From the NCBI GenBank assembly GCA_032622095.1, contig CP136064.1:129941605-130005604 (forward strand): 64,000 nucleotides of DNA, in the 5' to 3' direction. The notes below the pieces were generated by a model. It was not told the origin of the DNA. It saw nothing but the letters and a program-made list of their open reading frames with translations, and did not search any database. This DNA is from Siphonodentalium dalli (Eukaryota > Mollusca > Scaphopoda > Gadilida > Siphonodentaliidae). Position numbers and translations under genes: made by a program. This document shows, piece by piece, positions 21,195-33,969 of the stretch. Within the stretch, counting starts at the first letter, position 1. Each line of letters starts with the position of its first letter.

Positions 21195-21290
21195 ATTTAG
21201 AACGACAATTCAAAACCTGTGTAACCTTCAGCACATTTTCAAAACTGGTGTACCCTTCGGCATTTTTTTGGTGAGAGTGACCCCTTCAGG
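21195..21290. repeat. Right arm of the inverted repeat around the MULE
   Basis: Inverted counterpart of 15890-15992 ('ttcaaaactggtgtaccctt', 'ttggtgagagtgaccccttcag'). Confidence 0.55.
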
Positions 21291-21294
21291 CTTA

Positions 21295-22488
21295 TATAAT
21301 TAACACCAAGGAGCAAGCTTGAGAAACAAAAAAATAAAAAATCACTGCTAAAAAATTCCCAGGATTTGAGACAACAAACATTATTGAGTCACATGAGTGT
21401 ACCAACTCACTTTCTTATGAAACAATAAAGACAAATACGGCTCAGTATAAGAACTAATTCTTTGTTAAAACAATCATCGAATGGATCCGAACCACCTGGA
21501 GGACATGGACAGCGCATGTAACATCCACAACAACATTAACAGCTTAAGTCGTCCAATGGTGCACCTACAGCCAAATCAAGGCTTCTACACCGAACAGCAT
21601 ACAGATACAGATAAATTAGAACCTGATTAAATAATTTTTCAAAAATTAGTCGGACACAGTAATTGGTCCAATAATAACCTCCCGTGGATAAAAACTTATA
21701 ATGTTTTAGACAGAACAAATAATAATTTACCTGCCATGCTGTCACTGATTGTCTGGACCAATGCGGAATTAAAAACAAATCAAATTAACTTAATCATGGC
21801 GGCTATAAATAGTAGGCCTACTAATTCTGTCAAGGGGGATAATTATCCAATTGTATTATTTTTGGAGACACCGGTCCTCATTGACGCGATGTTTTGGAAG
21901 CAACAGATGAATTATTTTCCTTATTTCCAATACTTTTTGTCGTTTTATTATGGTGTAGGTGAAACTACACATTAGACAATTATAATTCAAATTGTACGGC
22001 ACCTCGAAACAGTGCGCAGAAGTGCGTGGAACTGCCTGGTACAAATAAAACAGTTATTATGCACGTGGGGGCAGGTGTGGGTTGAACTCAAACATTCATA
22101 TTAATTAGTGAAATATAGTAGTATAATAGAAAATCAACATGGGAATTTCTCCATCTCCGGGTGACACCTACCTCAGCCACAACCCGGTCTATAGTAGAAA
22201 GTATTCAGTTGCGATTTGTAATTTTTTTTTTAACGTTTTATTAGAGAGGGTGTGTGGTAGAATCTTCCGCGTACTGTTTCGAGAAAGCTTACTGCGCGGT
22301 ATCTTCTAGACGAACATAAGATTAGCGGTAGTACAAAGGCTGACACCACGGCCAGGTGTTAATTAACTATGGCTTATACTCTGTCTTTTTGGGAATTACA
22401 CATCATTGAAATGAAAACATGGACTGCGCATATGGCTTAACTGTGTCCGGAAAATCATGGTTAAAAATGGCTTTCAAGACGTATAAGA
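21295..22488. other. No gene recognised
   Basis: Mixed AT-rich DNA with short frames on both strands. No exon or transposon termini identified. Confidence 0.4.
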
Positions 22489-22496
22489 CAACCCGC

Positions 22497-23419
22497 CAGG
22501 GGCGTAGGAAGCTATAATTATTGGGGGGGGGGGTATCAGGGGCATAGGAAAGTCGAATATGAGGGGCCATATTCGATGGCCATAGGCCATCGACGACAGC
22601 TGCCGGCTGGAGATGGAGAGAGCACGAGAGGGGTGTCCCCTCTCGTCGGTGGGGGTCTGGGGAATTTTTCTGAATTTAAAACCCTCAGATCTCATTTTGT
22701 TGCATCTGTGACAGCAATTACATTAAATAACCCATTGAGGGAAAATATGGTATTCTAGTTTTTCACCTGTTGTACAAAATAGTATGGAGATCATTTTTGT
22801 ACAAATGGAGCAGTCTTCCACGAAAACCTGACATATGTTTATACTTACATAATTATATATTCACATTCTCAGCTTCCCCAGCCTAATGCATAGTAGTAGT
22901 GCATGTAACTGAAAGATGGCCCCGATAAAGCAGGCAGATTCGCCATTTAAGCAGTGCCAAAGTACTAGCTGTGATGAAGTGTACTAGTGTAGCTTACCTT
23001 CGATGGTTTGGTTTCCGTATTTACTCTTCAAATAATTTCATATTGAATTCATCTTGGAAATATTGGTGTTGATTTATTTTGGAGCTTTGGACAAATTAGA
23101 TACGGTTTGTGGGATAACACAATGATTTCTGAGAGAGTACTAACAAGAAGGTTTATAAGGAGCAAAGGCCGGTGGATAGCACCATGCATACAGGGAGTTA
23201 TAATTTATTACCCGATAAAATTAACCTAAATGTTTGTACTTGTATGATAACAAAAACCAGTGGTATAGAGTATACTATATATTCTATGTCAAACTGTGCA
23301 GGCGGAGAATGTGATTGGTTAATTTGAATAAATAAGAAATACAGTTTAAGTGTTGAACATTTTCTGGAAATTTTTGGGGGAGTATTTACCCCCCTTACCC
23401 CCCGGTTCCTACGCCCCTG
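22497..23419. mobile_element. hAT-type element, TSD CAACCCGC
   Basis: Starts CAGGGGCGTAGGAA and ends TTCCTACGCCCCTG; exact 8-bp duplication CAACCCGC at 22489-22496 and 23420-23427. CAGGGGCG ends are typical of animal hAT families. A G run lies near 22524. At 923 bp there is no transposase, so this is a non-autonomous copy. Confidence 0.88.
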
Positions 23420-23427
23420 CAACCCGC

Positions 23428-24790
23428 ATAATATAGACCGACAATCATTTTCCAACAAAAGATAACTACCGGTATGCCAGTTCATGGAAAGTTAGTGATA
23501 TTTAGTGAGTTTAACAATTTAGTATCTAATTTTCAGTTTTGCTCCATTGAAAAACTGTTAATAAATATTATATCAGTTTAGTTCAGAGTTCATTTTCAGT
23601 TGAGAAACTAGCAATCTTTACTGTATTGACCGCACCATACTCCATACTCAAAAGCCACACAAGGGCTCGTGGTGGGCAGTCTCACCCCTGGTCAAGTGGT
23701 CCTGCTAATATGCTATAATATTCTGGTGGTCCTGCTGAATTGCCTCGATGCGGTAGGGCAAACTGATGCCGTTATACGAAAAAGTACGGTTGTTTTTTCT
23801 AAAGTTAATTGTCATTTTCGCGGTGTTTGGCTAATCAGAGCGATTTGAAAAAACAGTGTGTGTATGAAACATTCAAGAACACATATATTTTTGAAAAATA
23901 TAATATTGCCTGTGCTAGTGTTTGTGAATTGAAGTGAATAACCGTCGTGATTATGGTCGATTTTCAACAACTAATACAACCAGTTTAAAATATTTCACAA
24001 TAAATATGTATTTTTTTAATGTTTGATACGCATAATGGCTTTTCCTGGATATGTGCAGATTATCGGAACACCACGAAAAAGACAATTCATCATCATCATC
24101 TTCTTTGAGTATTTATCAGTCAGCGATATTCATGACTGATAATTCTTTCGCATCTTGTTGTCTAGCTACAAGTTCCCAATTACATCATCTATCCTCTCTT
24201 GTGTTATTTACAACTATGAAATATTTAAGTAAAATATTTTATTGTACATTTTTGTCCAGATAATCCCAGCTTATACATTCAACTAAATCCCTCAAAGCTT
24301 TCGAGAACGTATGCGCGCGCCCTTTGTGAACATATGGTGTTTATATATTTGAAATTAAACTTTAATTTGGCACGCCCGATTTAAAAAATGTTTTCACATC
24401 CTTTCTCACCAAGTGAACAGTAAACCCATTAATAATTATGCAATAAAAGTTGTGAACTCTCATCTTTTTGCACTGTGGAAGAAGTGATCGGACTGCAGAC
24501 TTACAATATATTATATAGTTGATAAGTACCATACATTTTCACCATTCAATTTCAAACAGTTACATATTTACAGTTGTCAACCCTAGACTAATCAGTGAAA
24601 CTACTTGACTGGATTACTATAATCATGTTCTAGAATATGTCTTGTTTGTTTTGGTAAAATATACCAGTTTATTTTCTAGTCATTCCTCTCGGGGACCATT
24701 GTATGTAAAATGCATGCATTTGGTTTCAATAAATCTATCTATATCTATCTATACACACATGCAAAACATATCACATACAATGAACTACGT
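23428..24790. other. No gene recognised
   Basis: AT-rich. A short run of 'atctatct' near 24735 may be the tail of a retroposon, but no body was recognised. Confidence 0.35.
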
Positions 24791-25904
24791 GTAGTTGGGC
24801 GGATATGTGCAAAATCGTTACTTTTAATGAATAAATTGTTAAATTTGGCCCAGACATTCCTGGTTGTGCCCTTTGAAAATATTTTCGGTAGGCAACTAGA
24901 TCTGACCATTTTTAGGGGGTTTTGGAGGTTTCCATAGCAACGAACCCCATTTCAGCCTACATTTCACACAAACATGTATACAGGATCGGAGAATGTGGGT
25001 AGATCAGAGGTATATTTCCTTCTCAAAATTCCACGCTAGTGACAGAAGTATTATCCGACAACATTTAGGCAACTAAGGCACTAATTGGTTGCTATGGCAA
25101 CAAAATATACACAATCACATGACCAATTTGTAGATGAATGGTGCGAGGGTATTCAAAGAGATGGACTTCAACTCAATTGGCATTTAGAACTAAATCGTGG
25201 TTACTCTTCCGGGAATGTAACTCATATTAAATATTGTTTGACCTTATACTGCTATAATAACGGAAACCATATCAAATTGGGACTACTTAATATACCCAAA
25301 TTACTCTAAAAAAAGTGGGCATTTCTATAAATAAGTTTTCCACCCATATATTTTTATCAACACACATCCGCTAGATTTATGCTGGGTAATGTAACCATCT
25401 GATATCAAATAAAAGTTATGTGATATCTCAGACCTGGCTAATAGTGTGTAGGTTGACATTTCTCGTAATGGATGGATTCCAAGATGGTTGCAAAATTACT
25501 CAAGATGGCTTCCAAGATGGCAACCAAATTCTTTTTTTAAAAGTTAATTTGTCACATATATATCCCGAACATTATTATCCGCTGTTCCGAAAAAAGATAG
25601 CATAGCTTGTAGCTCATTTGGCTATTAACCAAGTTATATAATTAACTGACACTAAATGTTCTATTCTGGTTGTCCCAGTACCTTCTGGGGATGACAAATT
25701 CATTTTAAAGATGCAGTATGGAATTCTGACAAATCGTCTTTTGTGTTATGGTCATATTTCTGAACGGAAATGGGCAAAACTTCGAAACAGAACTGAGAGG
25801 AACCATATTATGTGGCTACTCTTGTCCATTAGCTTTACAATTGATCAAATTACTACATGGTGTAAGTCAAAATGGCAGCCAGGGTATGACTGCATGTGAA
25901 TATG

Positions 25905-26896
25905 TTTAGAGGGAGTTATTGTATGACCATGAACGATGTGAATAGTTATACAAGGAGTGGCTATATGGTCATGGGTGGTGTGGCAATGTGATGCATATGT
26001 ATACAAGGAGTGGTTGTATGGTCATGTGTTAAGTGAATAGGAATACAGGGAGTGGCTGCATAATTGATGTGGTGTATGGGTATAGCGAGAGTAGCTACAT
26101 GGTCATCGGTGTGTTGTTTATGTATATATGAAGAGACTAGATAGCCTTGTGTGGGATTCACAGGTGGCTATATTATGGATGGATGTATATCTATACACGT
26201 GTTGGCTGTATGATCACGGGTGGTTGTATAGATAATTGGGGAGTGGTTGTATGCTTATGGGTAATGTATATAGGTGTACATGGAATGAATGTACGGTCAT
26301 GATTGCTGAAGTGTATATGCATACATGGAGTACATGTATAGCTGGGTAGTCATTGGCGGGCTTGTGTGTATATAGGAAGTGTACTTGTGGGCATGGGTGT
26401 TTATGTTATGTATATGCATATCTGCTGTGTCTTTATTGTCATGGATGTGTGTAACAGTATACAGCGAGTCGATTGGTTGTCATGGGTGATGTGTATATGC
26501 AAGTCTGGAGTGTACAAATGGTCGTATGTGCCGGGTATTGGTATATCTATTGATGAGGTGTACTGTATGTGTATACATGCTGTGGTAATATACGGGTGAA
26601 TATGTATATGTTGAGTGGCTATATGGCCATGGGTGTGGCGAAAGTTATACAATGAGTGGGTAAATAGGTATACAAGTAGTCATAAATTCGGTGTGTGACT
26701 ATACAGCGAGTGTCTAAATTGCCATTCGTGATGTGTATATATATGTAAGTCTGGAGCATATGGATGGTCGTGTGATCAGGGTATTGGTATTATATATATT
26801 GTAGGGCTCCATGGTATTTGGTGAGGTGTAGATGTATACCCGGAGAGACTATATGGCCATGAGTGGGATGTATATGAATATATTGAGTGGCTATAT
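25905..26896. repeat. Degenerate minisatellite, left block
   Basis: Units of about 45-60 bp like 'tatacaaggagtggctatatggtcatgggtg' recur with strong drift. The block continues at 28238-28900 after the hAT, so it was one array of about 1.65 kb. Confidence 0.7.
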
Positions 26897-28237
26897 TAGG
26901 CCCCTGCGAATCAGATTTTTTCGACCGAATCGAATACCGAATCGAATCAGGTAAATGATATTCGATTTTGAATCGAATTCGAATCGAATCGAATCAGACA
27001 CCGTGTTGAAATGTGAGGAGTTCATAAACAAAACGTAAATACCTATAAGAGAATTCATCGTACACCTCGGCAGTAATCCCGTGTGGAGTTGTCAACCGGA
27101 AGCCATTCATTTTATCCACGAAAACAGCCGAATATGGACGATGTAAAACGGAAATAAGTTGGGATTACTCAAAATCGGGAATGATACATCGGAACGAGTC
27201 ATTTACGCTGCTCCTGGTGGTTGTATTTTGTATCTATAAATCTATTATACCACACCTTGTGTACCCAACTAAAACATTCAAGGAACAGGGAGCATAAGAT
27301 TCTACTGGAGCCTGGCGATATGAATTAAAATCTTGAAAGTTGGACTCTTGGAAGCATATTTAATAGCTCAGACTATGCTGACGACTACAGTACGGCCTAT
27401 TAGTAATGTTGAAGGGTCAAGTTCCAACTTCCACCACCTATAAGCATTATGGTACCCGAGTTAGGCACGTGGGAACTAGTTCAACTAGAGTATATGCCTG
27501 CCCGAACTAAACGCGAGAGGACGAATGAAAGATCGTACTCAGCGAAAAAACATAACTTCAAACAGGCAATGTCAACTCAGAAATCTGGTGCCATGTTTGT
27601 TGCAAATTAGTTTCTTTTTAATCTTTTAATACCATAATTTACATTTATTCATTTAAGTACACACTATTAATTAGAAACTATACTGAGTACGTCGACCTCT
27701 CTCATGATCGTTGACTTTTGCGACAATCGGTCAATTTTTTCAAACCACCGGGTATATACTCTAGTTCCCGCGTGCACAAACTCGGGTACCCTAATGCCTA
27801 TATGTGGTGGGACTTGGCCCCTTCACTGGCCTTCAGCCTTAGTAGTCTAATTAATGTTTAGATCGCATAGCTTATATAAAACATGTCGCTGGGAGATAAT
27901 GGTCAGACTCTTTGGGCATAGGCCTACGTCGCGAAAATTAAATTGATTCAACAATACTCATCGTTATTTAGGAGCTCGGAGAAGTGGGTCATTACCTTTT
28001 TTCTAGCATTATAGACCCCTTGTGACGGCACAACAGTGTTTTACCGCCAACGGGCAAGCCACGGAATCGTGTGCGACATTAAACTGGATAAACGCCGACC
28101 GTATACACAACATGATTTTGCCCAACCGTCGGCGAGATATCCGATCTAGGTATTCGTCGACGAGATATTCGAAATCGAATCGAATCGCACAAACGATTCG
28201 AAATTTCGAATCGAATTTGAATATTCGCAGGGGCCTA
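26897..28237. mobile_element. hAT-type element, TSD GGCTATAT
   Basis: Starts TAGGCCCCTGCGAAT and ends ATTCGCAGGGGCCTA; exact duplication GGCTATAT at 26889-26896 and 28238-28245. Subterminal DNA is full of GAATCGAAT words on both sides. At 1341 bp there is no transposase gene. A nested foldback with arms at about 27411-27505 and 27748-27830 lies inside. Confidence 0.88.
27405..27835. mobile_element. Foldback nested in the hAT element
   Basis: 'ggtacccgagtt...cacg(t/c)gggaactag' (left) and its inverted form 'ctagttcccgcgtgcacaaactcgggtacc' (right) form imperfect arms of about 80-90 bp. Ends and duplication not resolved. Confidence 0.55.
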
Positions 28238-28245
28238 GGCTATAT

Positions 28246-28900
28246 GGTAATAGGTGTGGCCAATAGGTATACCAGGAGTGACTGTGTGGCCAATGTTAAT
28301 GTGATATGCGGGGTATTGGTATATCTAGGGTTGTATGGCCATTGGTGAGGTGTTTATGTATACCTAGAGTGACTATATATGCATGGTGGGGTTTATATGT
28401 ATGTCGTGAGTCACGGTGAGTGGCAATATGTCAAAATGTGTGGGCAATACTGTATGACTACGAATGTGATGTGTGAGTATACAGCGAGAGTCTGAATTGC
28501 CATGTGTGAGATGTACATTCAAGTCTGGCCTGTATGAATGGCTGTGTGCAGAGTATGGGGATATATAGAAGGGCTGTATGGCCATTAGGGAGGTGTATAT
28601 GTATACCTGGAGTGACTATGGTTATGGTTGTAGTGTATATGTATATCTTGAGTGGCTATATGGCCATGGGTGTGGCAAGTAAATATACAGGGAGTGATTC
28701 TATGGCCACTGATGTCAGAGGCGAATATGTATACAAGAAGAGACTGTATGATCATCAATGTGGTGAACAAGTACACATGGAGTGACAATAAAGTCATAGT
28801 GATGTGCAGGGTTATACCTGGTGTGCCTGCATGACTGTAGAGTCATGTGTGGATGTACTGGTATACAAGGTGTGGCTGTATGGCCATGCGTGAGGTGTAT
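28246..28900. repeat. Degenerate minisatellite, right block
   Basis: Continuation of the 45-60-bp array at 25905-26896. Confidence 0.7.
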
Positions 28901-31066
28901 GTGTTTTCTGTACAATGGAGGAAACGGTTTTCCTGACATGAGTCAATAAATTTTGATGAATTTTGATGTTGTTGGTCAGAGTAGACGCATAATATGGCCC
29001 ATCTCAGTTCAGTTTCAAAGTTCTGCCCATTTCTGTTCAAAACTGGCCAGAATCCCAAAAGAAGTTTTCGGTAACATTCCATACTGCATCCTTTAACATG
29101 AATGTGACATGCCATATAAAGTACTGAGACATCCAAAATAGAACATATAGTTGTCAGTGAATTATGTTACATATTTAATAACCAAGTATTTGTCACAATT
29201 TGCTACCATTTCGGAACAGCAGAGAATAATGTTCGGGATATATGTGAAAAATAAACTCTTTTTTTTTATCAAATTTGGTTGCTATCTTGGGTAATTTTGT
29301 CTAAAAACACCTCAGTGTCACTCATTTAAGATAGATCAAAACAATAAACAGATTTGATACCAAAGATAGTTCCATTTTACTTGAGAAAATCGTCTAAACC
29401 AGAAAAGTTATTTTTTTGGCCCATTTTGATGTCGAGTTTGTGATGGAAAATTCCAATAATTCTGGTATGTCAGTGGCTATATACAATACTAACATTCAAG
29501 CGAGGTGCATTAACAATGTTAGTATTCAATCTATAAAATACTCAATAGCCAATTTTATAAATTAACCCCAACTTTTAACCGATTGCATGACACGCTGGGG
29601 CGATATTTACCATTTTCCATATTTTGGGTGTCATTTTGGCAGCCACTTTGAGCCAAAGTGACAATTTTGGCTCCATTGAGTCAGATTAAGTTGGAATATT
29701 CATAAGTAATGGTACGCGTTACTTACAGTGCACAGTTCTGCCCATTTATTGTTGAAATATGACTACAATCCCAAAGGTGAATTTTTATCGCGTTCTGTAA
29801 AATCAAACTTTTTATGGATCAGAAGAGACAGGGACCACATGAATGGCATATTTGATTGCTCCAACGATCACTTAAATGAACAGTAGAAAATAAAGTCACA
29901 ATTATCACCCAGTTCCATACAGCAGAAACTGATCAAGAAGTTATTAGTGAAAACACATTAAATTTTCCACTTCCGACTACCATTTTGGCGACCATCTTGA
30001 ACGTGGAGTTCCCATTTTACTATGAAAAGTGGAATTATATCTTAGCTTCACAAAAATATATACATTTGTATACATATGACAAGATTTTCTCACTATAATT
30101 TGCATCAAACTGACTTAGTGACCTGTCTGAAAAAACGATGGCCATGTTGGACGCCATCTGGTCTGGTGTCTACACGACCGCTTTGTTTCGTGTTAACATT
30201 GATTAAATGTTGAGGGACAACATGCGCAGGAAACTGAGTCAGATGAAGTTAAATTCTGGGGGTGCCTGGATACCTATCAGCTCCTGGACTAGTGTACGTA
30301 TTGGCAGAGTTAATTGGGGAAAGCTTGTTCCCATGGCAACTAGGGCCTAAATGTGAGTATGGGGAAACCTGCTTTGATGATATATACATATATATATATC
30401 ATATTTCAGAGCTGCGAAGGTAATCTTATAGCAGGAATTCCCATTCTTAACATGAGCACCAAAGCTACTACCTGAACTTCAATTTGTCAATAACCAGCCA
30501 ATCTTGAAACTGCCAATTTGCGCCAACCAGTGTTCATATAAAACTTCGTTTATTGTGGTCAATCACTAGCTAAATGCGAAAAATCTGTTATATTGTCTTT
30601 ATGGATTACCGAAGATGATATTATCTGAAATTGAAACTTATCACATGAATTTTGTGCTGACAGGTACAAACGAAGTCCAAATTTTAATTTGTTTACTCAG
30701 TTTTTGAAGAAAATCCATTAGTTTCCATGGCAACAAGCTAATTTTGGTGATCTGGGCTCAAAGTTTAGTCTATTTTATATATTGGTCTTTTCTCTATTGG
30801 ATAAAGCAATGCCTACATCGATATGGCTGATACTATTCACATTGCTGGCCGTCAAATAAACTGCCCTATACCGTAAATTATCACAGGGGTTGGTTGGTTG
30901 CTATGGCAACTGCTTAATCACCCTAACTGACCTCGGATTTTTGTGCCTACCGATTTTTAAAACTGAAACATACCAAAGATTAAGTGTGTAAAATTTCGTA
31001 ATTTATTCACAAAGTGTAACGATTCGCCTATTTCTGGCACATATCCTCTCCACTAGTAGTACATAT

Positions 31067-31782
31067 TAGGGATCTGCGAGTCAGGGATTTTGCATCGAAA
31101 CGAATCTCGATATCGAATCTCCTTCCTGATATCGACATCAAATCGAATCGAATCATCTAGTGATTGACATTGTTTACATCATTATACTACTTATTTATGT
31201 TGGCAGTAGCCTCTATACAGGCGCCTGTGGCGCATAAGATACTATGGGTGGCGGGATGGGGTGGTGGGTGGGATCTCATTATACTACTTATTTATGTGGG
31301 CAGTAGCCTCTATACGGGCGCCTGTGGCGCATAAGATACTATGGGTGGCGGGATGGGGTGGTGGGTGGGATCTCATTATACTACTTATTTATGTGGGCAG
31401 TAGCCTCTATACGGGCGCCTGTGGCGCATAAGATACTATTTCGATGTCTCATGACAAAAAACTAGATAATATATAACAATGTTAATATCCTTAAACATCC
31501 GTTGGAACTTGTGTTTTTTTTAAGGAAAATCATGACATAGGTATAAAGTCACTCTCAGTCTCATGGAGGGTTTGGGATACGTTGCATTGAATTTCTATCT
31601 GACACAATGTCATGGCGAACATGTGAGGTCAGGTCATTTGACATGTGTTTGTAGACACAGAAAACGTGACTACACCAAAGCAACACCAATTCGAAAATAT
31701 CCGAATCGTTGATCGATGTTGATCTCGAATCGGGTGCCCGATATCGACATCGAATCGAATCTCAAATATTTGCAGGCCCCTA
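31067..31782. mobile_element. hAT-type element carrying a satellite, TSD GTACATA(T/G)
   Basis: Starts TAGGGATCTGCGA and ends TTTGCAGGCCCCTA, a relative of the element at 26897-28237 (also with GAATCGAAT-rich ends). The duplication GTACATAT / GTACATAG matches at 7 of 8 bases. The interior is a tandem repeat of 97 bp (31181-31439). Confidence 0.8.
31181..31439. repeat. 97-bp tandem repeat, 2.7 copies
   Basis: Units start at 31181, 31278 and 31375 ('attatactacttatttatg'). About 50 bp of the unit, from 'ggcgcctgtggcgcataag' through 'ggatggggtggtgggtggg', is the same as in the 85-bp satellite at 36739-38367. Confidence 0.85.
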
Positions 31783-31790
31783 GTACATAG

Positions 31791-32075
31791 CCGTTACCTA
31801 TATACATATTTTTTGCAATCACTAGATTAAAGCTGCAATATATTTGATATATGCCTAATAATATGATCTTGAGGGCATTACCATTTCTGACTATGGTTTT
31901 CTTGTCACCTCTCGGTGGCAGGGCCCAAGCTAGGGATTGAAAACAGGGAGAGATGAAGTCTCCCTCTGCAGATTTTAGGGAGACATCAACCAAAACAGGG
32001 AGACTTATAAAAAAGATCAATTTTTGGATAAATAATTTTAACTGTCATCCAATTGAATTATATGTTTGAGAATTA
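31791..32075. other. No gene recognised
   Basis: Short stretch between the hAT and the Helitron; contains 'acagggagagatgaagtctccctctgcag', a small local palindrome only. Confidence 0.4.
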
Positions 32076-33907
32076 TCTTCTTCTATCTTCTATATCTATA
32101 TTTCCGACTGTCTGTCTGTGTTCTATAGAAATTCACAGGGGTCACCTAGATAGCACAAAAGGGGTCTGACTTTTTAGAGAAAGATAACGGTGTGGGTTAG
32201 AATTTTCTAAAGTGACGCTGTTGTTGCCAGGGGCAGAAAAGGGGGGGGGGGGGGGGGGGGGGGGCAGAAAACAAATTTGTCGCCGATTGCCACCAAACTT
32301 ATATATAATCATCCCCATGATATGAGGAATCTAATGGTGTGGTTTAAATATGTCAAAAGTCGCGCAGTTCGAGTCAGAGATGCCCGGAAGGGGAGAGGGG
32401 CACCAAAATTGATCAAAATAATTTTAGCCCGACTTCCACCAAATTGATGCACATTCTTCTGAGATCTTCTCCATGATACAAGGAATCTTATTGTGTGATT
32501 TAAAGATGCCAAATTGGTGTCTTTTGGATGAGAGATTTGGGGGGGGGGGGTGGGTACTAAATCTGATAGAATTGGTTTAGTCGCCAATGCCACCAGACTT
32601 GTACAAAATCATCCCCATGGTATGAGGTGTCTAATGGTGTGGCTTAAAGCTGTCAAAAGTTGCATCAATCGAGTCAGGGTGCAATGAAAGGGAGAGGGGC
32701 ACCAAAATTGATACACAATATTTTTAGCGCCAATTTCCACCAAATTGATACACATTCTTATCCATGATATGAGGAATCCAATCGTGTGATTTTAAAGACG
32801 TCATATTGGTGCTGTTTTGGAGAGATGGGGGTGGGGTTGGGCACTAAATTTGATGAAAATTTGTTTAGTCACGGATTAGCACCAAACTTATAAATAATGA
32901 TCTTCATGATATCAGGAGCCTAATTGTGTGGTTAAAAGATGTCAAAAGTGGGCCATTCGAGTCAAGGGTGCCTAAAGGGTGAGCGGGACATAAATATTGA
33001 TAAGCAAAATGTTTAGCGATTTCCACCTGATTGATACATATATGAGAGGGATCTAATTGTGTGGTTTAAATACGCCAATTGAGTGCCGTTTGGGTGACTG
33101 ATATGTAATGGGGAGCCTAAATTTGATACAAATTTGTATACTCACCAATTTTCACCAATTGTATATATATTCATCTCCATAATGAGTTTAAGTGTGTGGG
33201 TTAATGATGTCAAAAGTGGCGCCGCTTGAGTCCGAAATAGGGATGGGAGGGTCACCAAAACTGATAAAAATATGGTTAGTGCCAATTACCATCAAACTGA
33301 TACTCATACACATTCTTTTCAGATGATACAATGAATCAAATACTTGTGAATATCTGTCTGTTCTATATATAATCTTACGGGGTACAATCGAGATGGCACC
33401 AAGGCGGTCTAACATGGATCATTTATTACGAAGAAGATAATGGTGCGGGTTAAAATTTTATAAAATGACGTTGTTGGTGTCAGGGGCAGAAAAGGGGAGG
33501 GGCAGCAAATAAATGAATAAATCATCTCCATTATATTATGCATGCATGAGTCTAATAGACATGGTTTAAATATGTCAAAACGAGGTTCAAGTCATGCATG
33601 AGGGGAGTTGCAACAAAGGTGATACAAATATATTTAGCACTAATTCCGCCAAATTCATGCATGTTCTTCTCTAATGATATGATGAATTAAATCACATTTG
33701 ATGTCTTTGGGTTATGAAATGCGAGAGGAGATGCACAAGCATTGATAAGATCGTTCAATTCGACGATATCCACCAAAGTTATATGTAGTCATCTCCCAGG
33801 CAATCTCCATATCGTTCTAAGGAGTTTTTGGCATTCAACCAAATATCCACAGCATGCAGAGGGTTTCACATCACTTTAACCTGGGCAACGCCGGGTAACC
33901 CTGCTAG
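32076..33907 (+). mobile_element. Non-autonomous Helitron with ~300-bp degenerate tandem units
   Basis: The right end reads 'cctgggcaacgccgggtaac' then CCTGCTAG (CTAG 33904-33907) followed by T, a Helitron-type end with a GC hairpin. The left end begins with TC after A at about 32076 (it could be a few bases later, at 32089) and continues 'tatatctatatttccgactgtctgtctgtg', typical of animal Helitron starts. The body is about five degenerate units of 280-320 bp with 'caccaaattgatacacattctt', 'atgatatgaggaatctaat' and 'gggagaggggcaccaaaattgat'. A 24-base G run is at 32241-32264. No Rep/helicase gene. Confidence 0.7.
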
Positions 33908-33969
33908 TATATTATATAATCATGACAAATAATAAAAAAAATAAAATTCATTTAATCCATTACATAAAT

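Larger units (their letters stand above)
24928..30910. promoter_or_regulatory. Five X-box-like palindromes GTTNCYATRGCAAC
   Basis: Words at 24928-24941, 25088-25101 (GTTGCTATGGCAAC), 30327-30340, 30721-30734 and 30897-30910 (GTTGCTATGGCAAC). These match the X-box recognised by RFX transcription factors (palindrome GTTGCCATGGCAAC). Two are exact inverted-arm partners; the others are in the extra right-hand DNA. RFX binding is inference from the word alone. Confidence 0.6.
24796..31053. mobile_element. Large foldback element with X-box-like words
   Basis: Outer arms are homologous and inverted: the left 'ggatatgtgcaaaatcgttac...aatgaataaatt...tcggtaggca...ccatagcaac' (24801-24945) matches the right at 30896-31050. 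A second pair of inverted arms is at about 25480-25905 and 28940-29300. Between them lie degenerate minisatellites and a nested hAT. Ends are approximate; TAGT may flank both (24792-24795, 31054-31057) but the terminal bases are not clean. No coding sequence was recognised. Confidence 0.55.
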
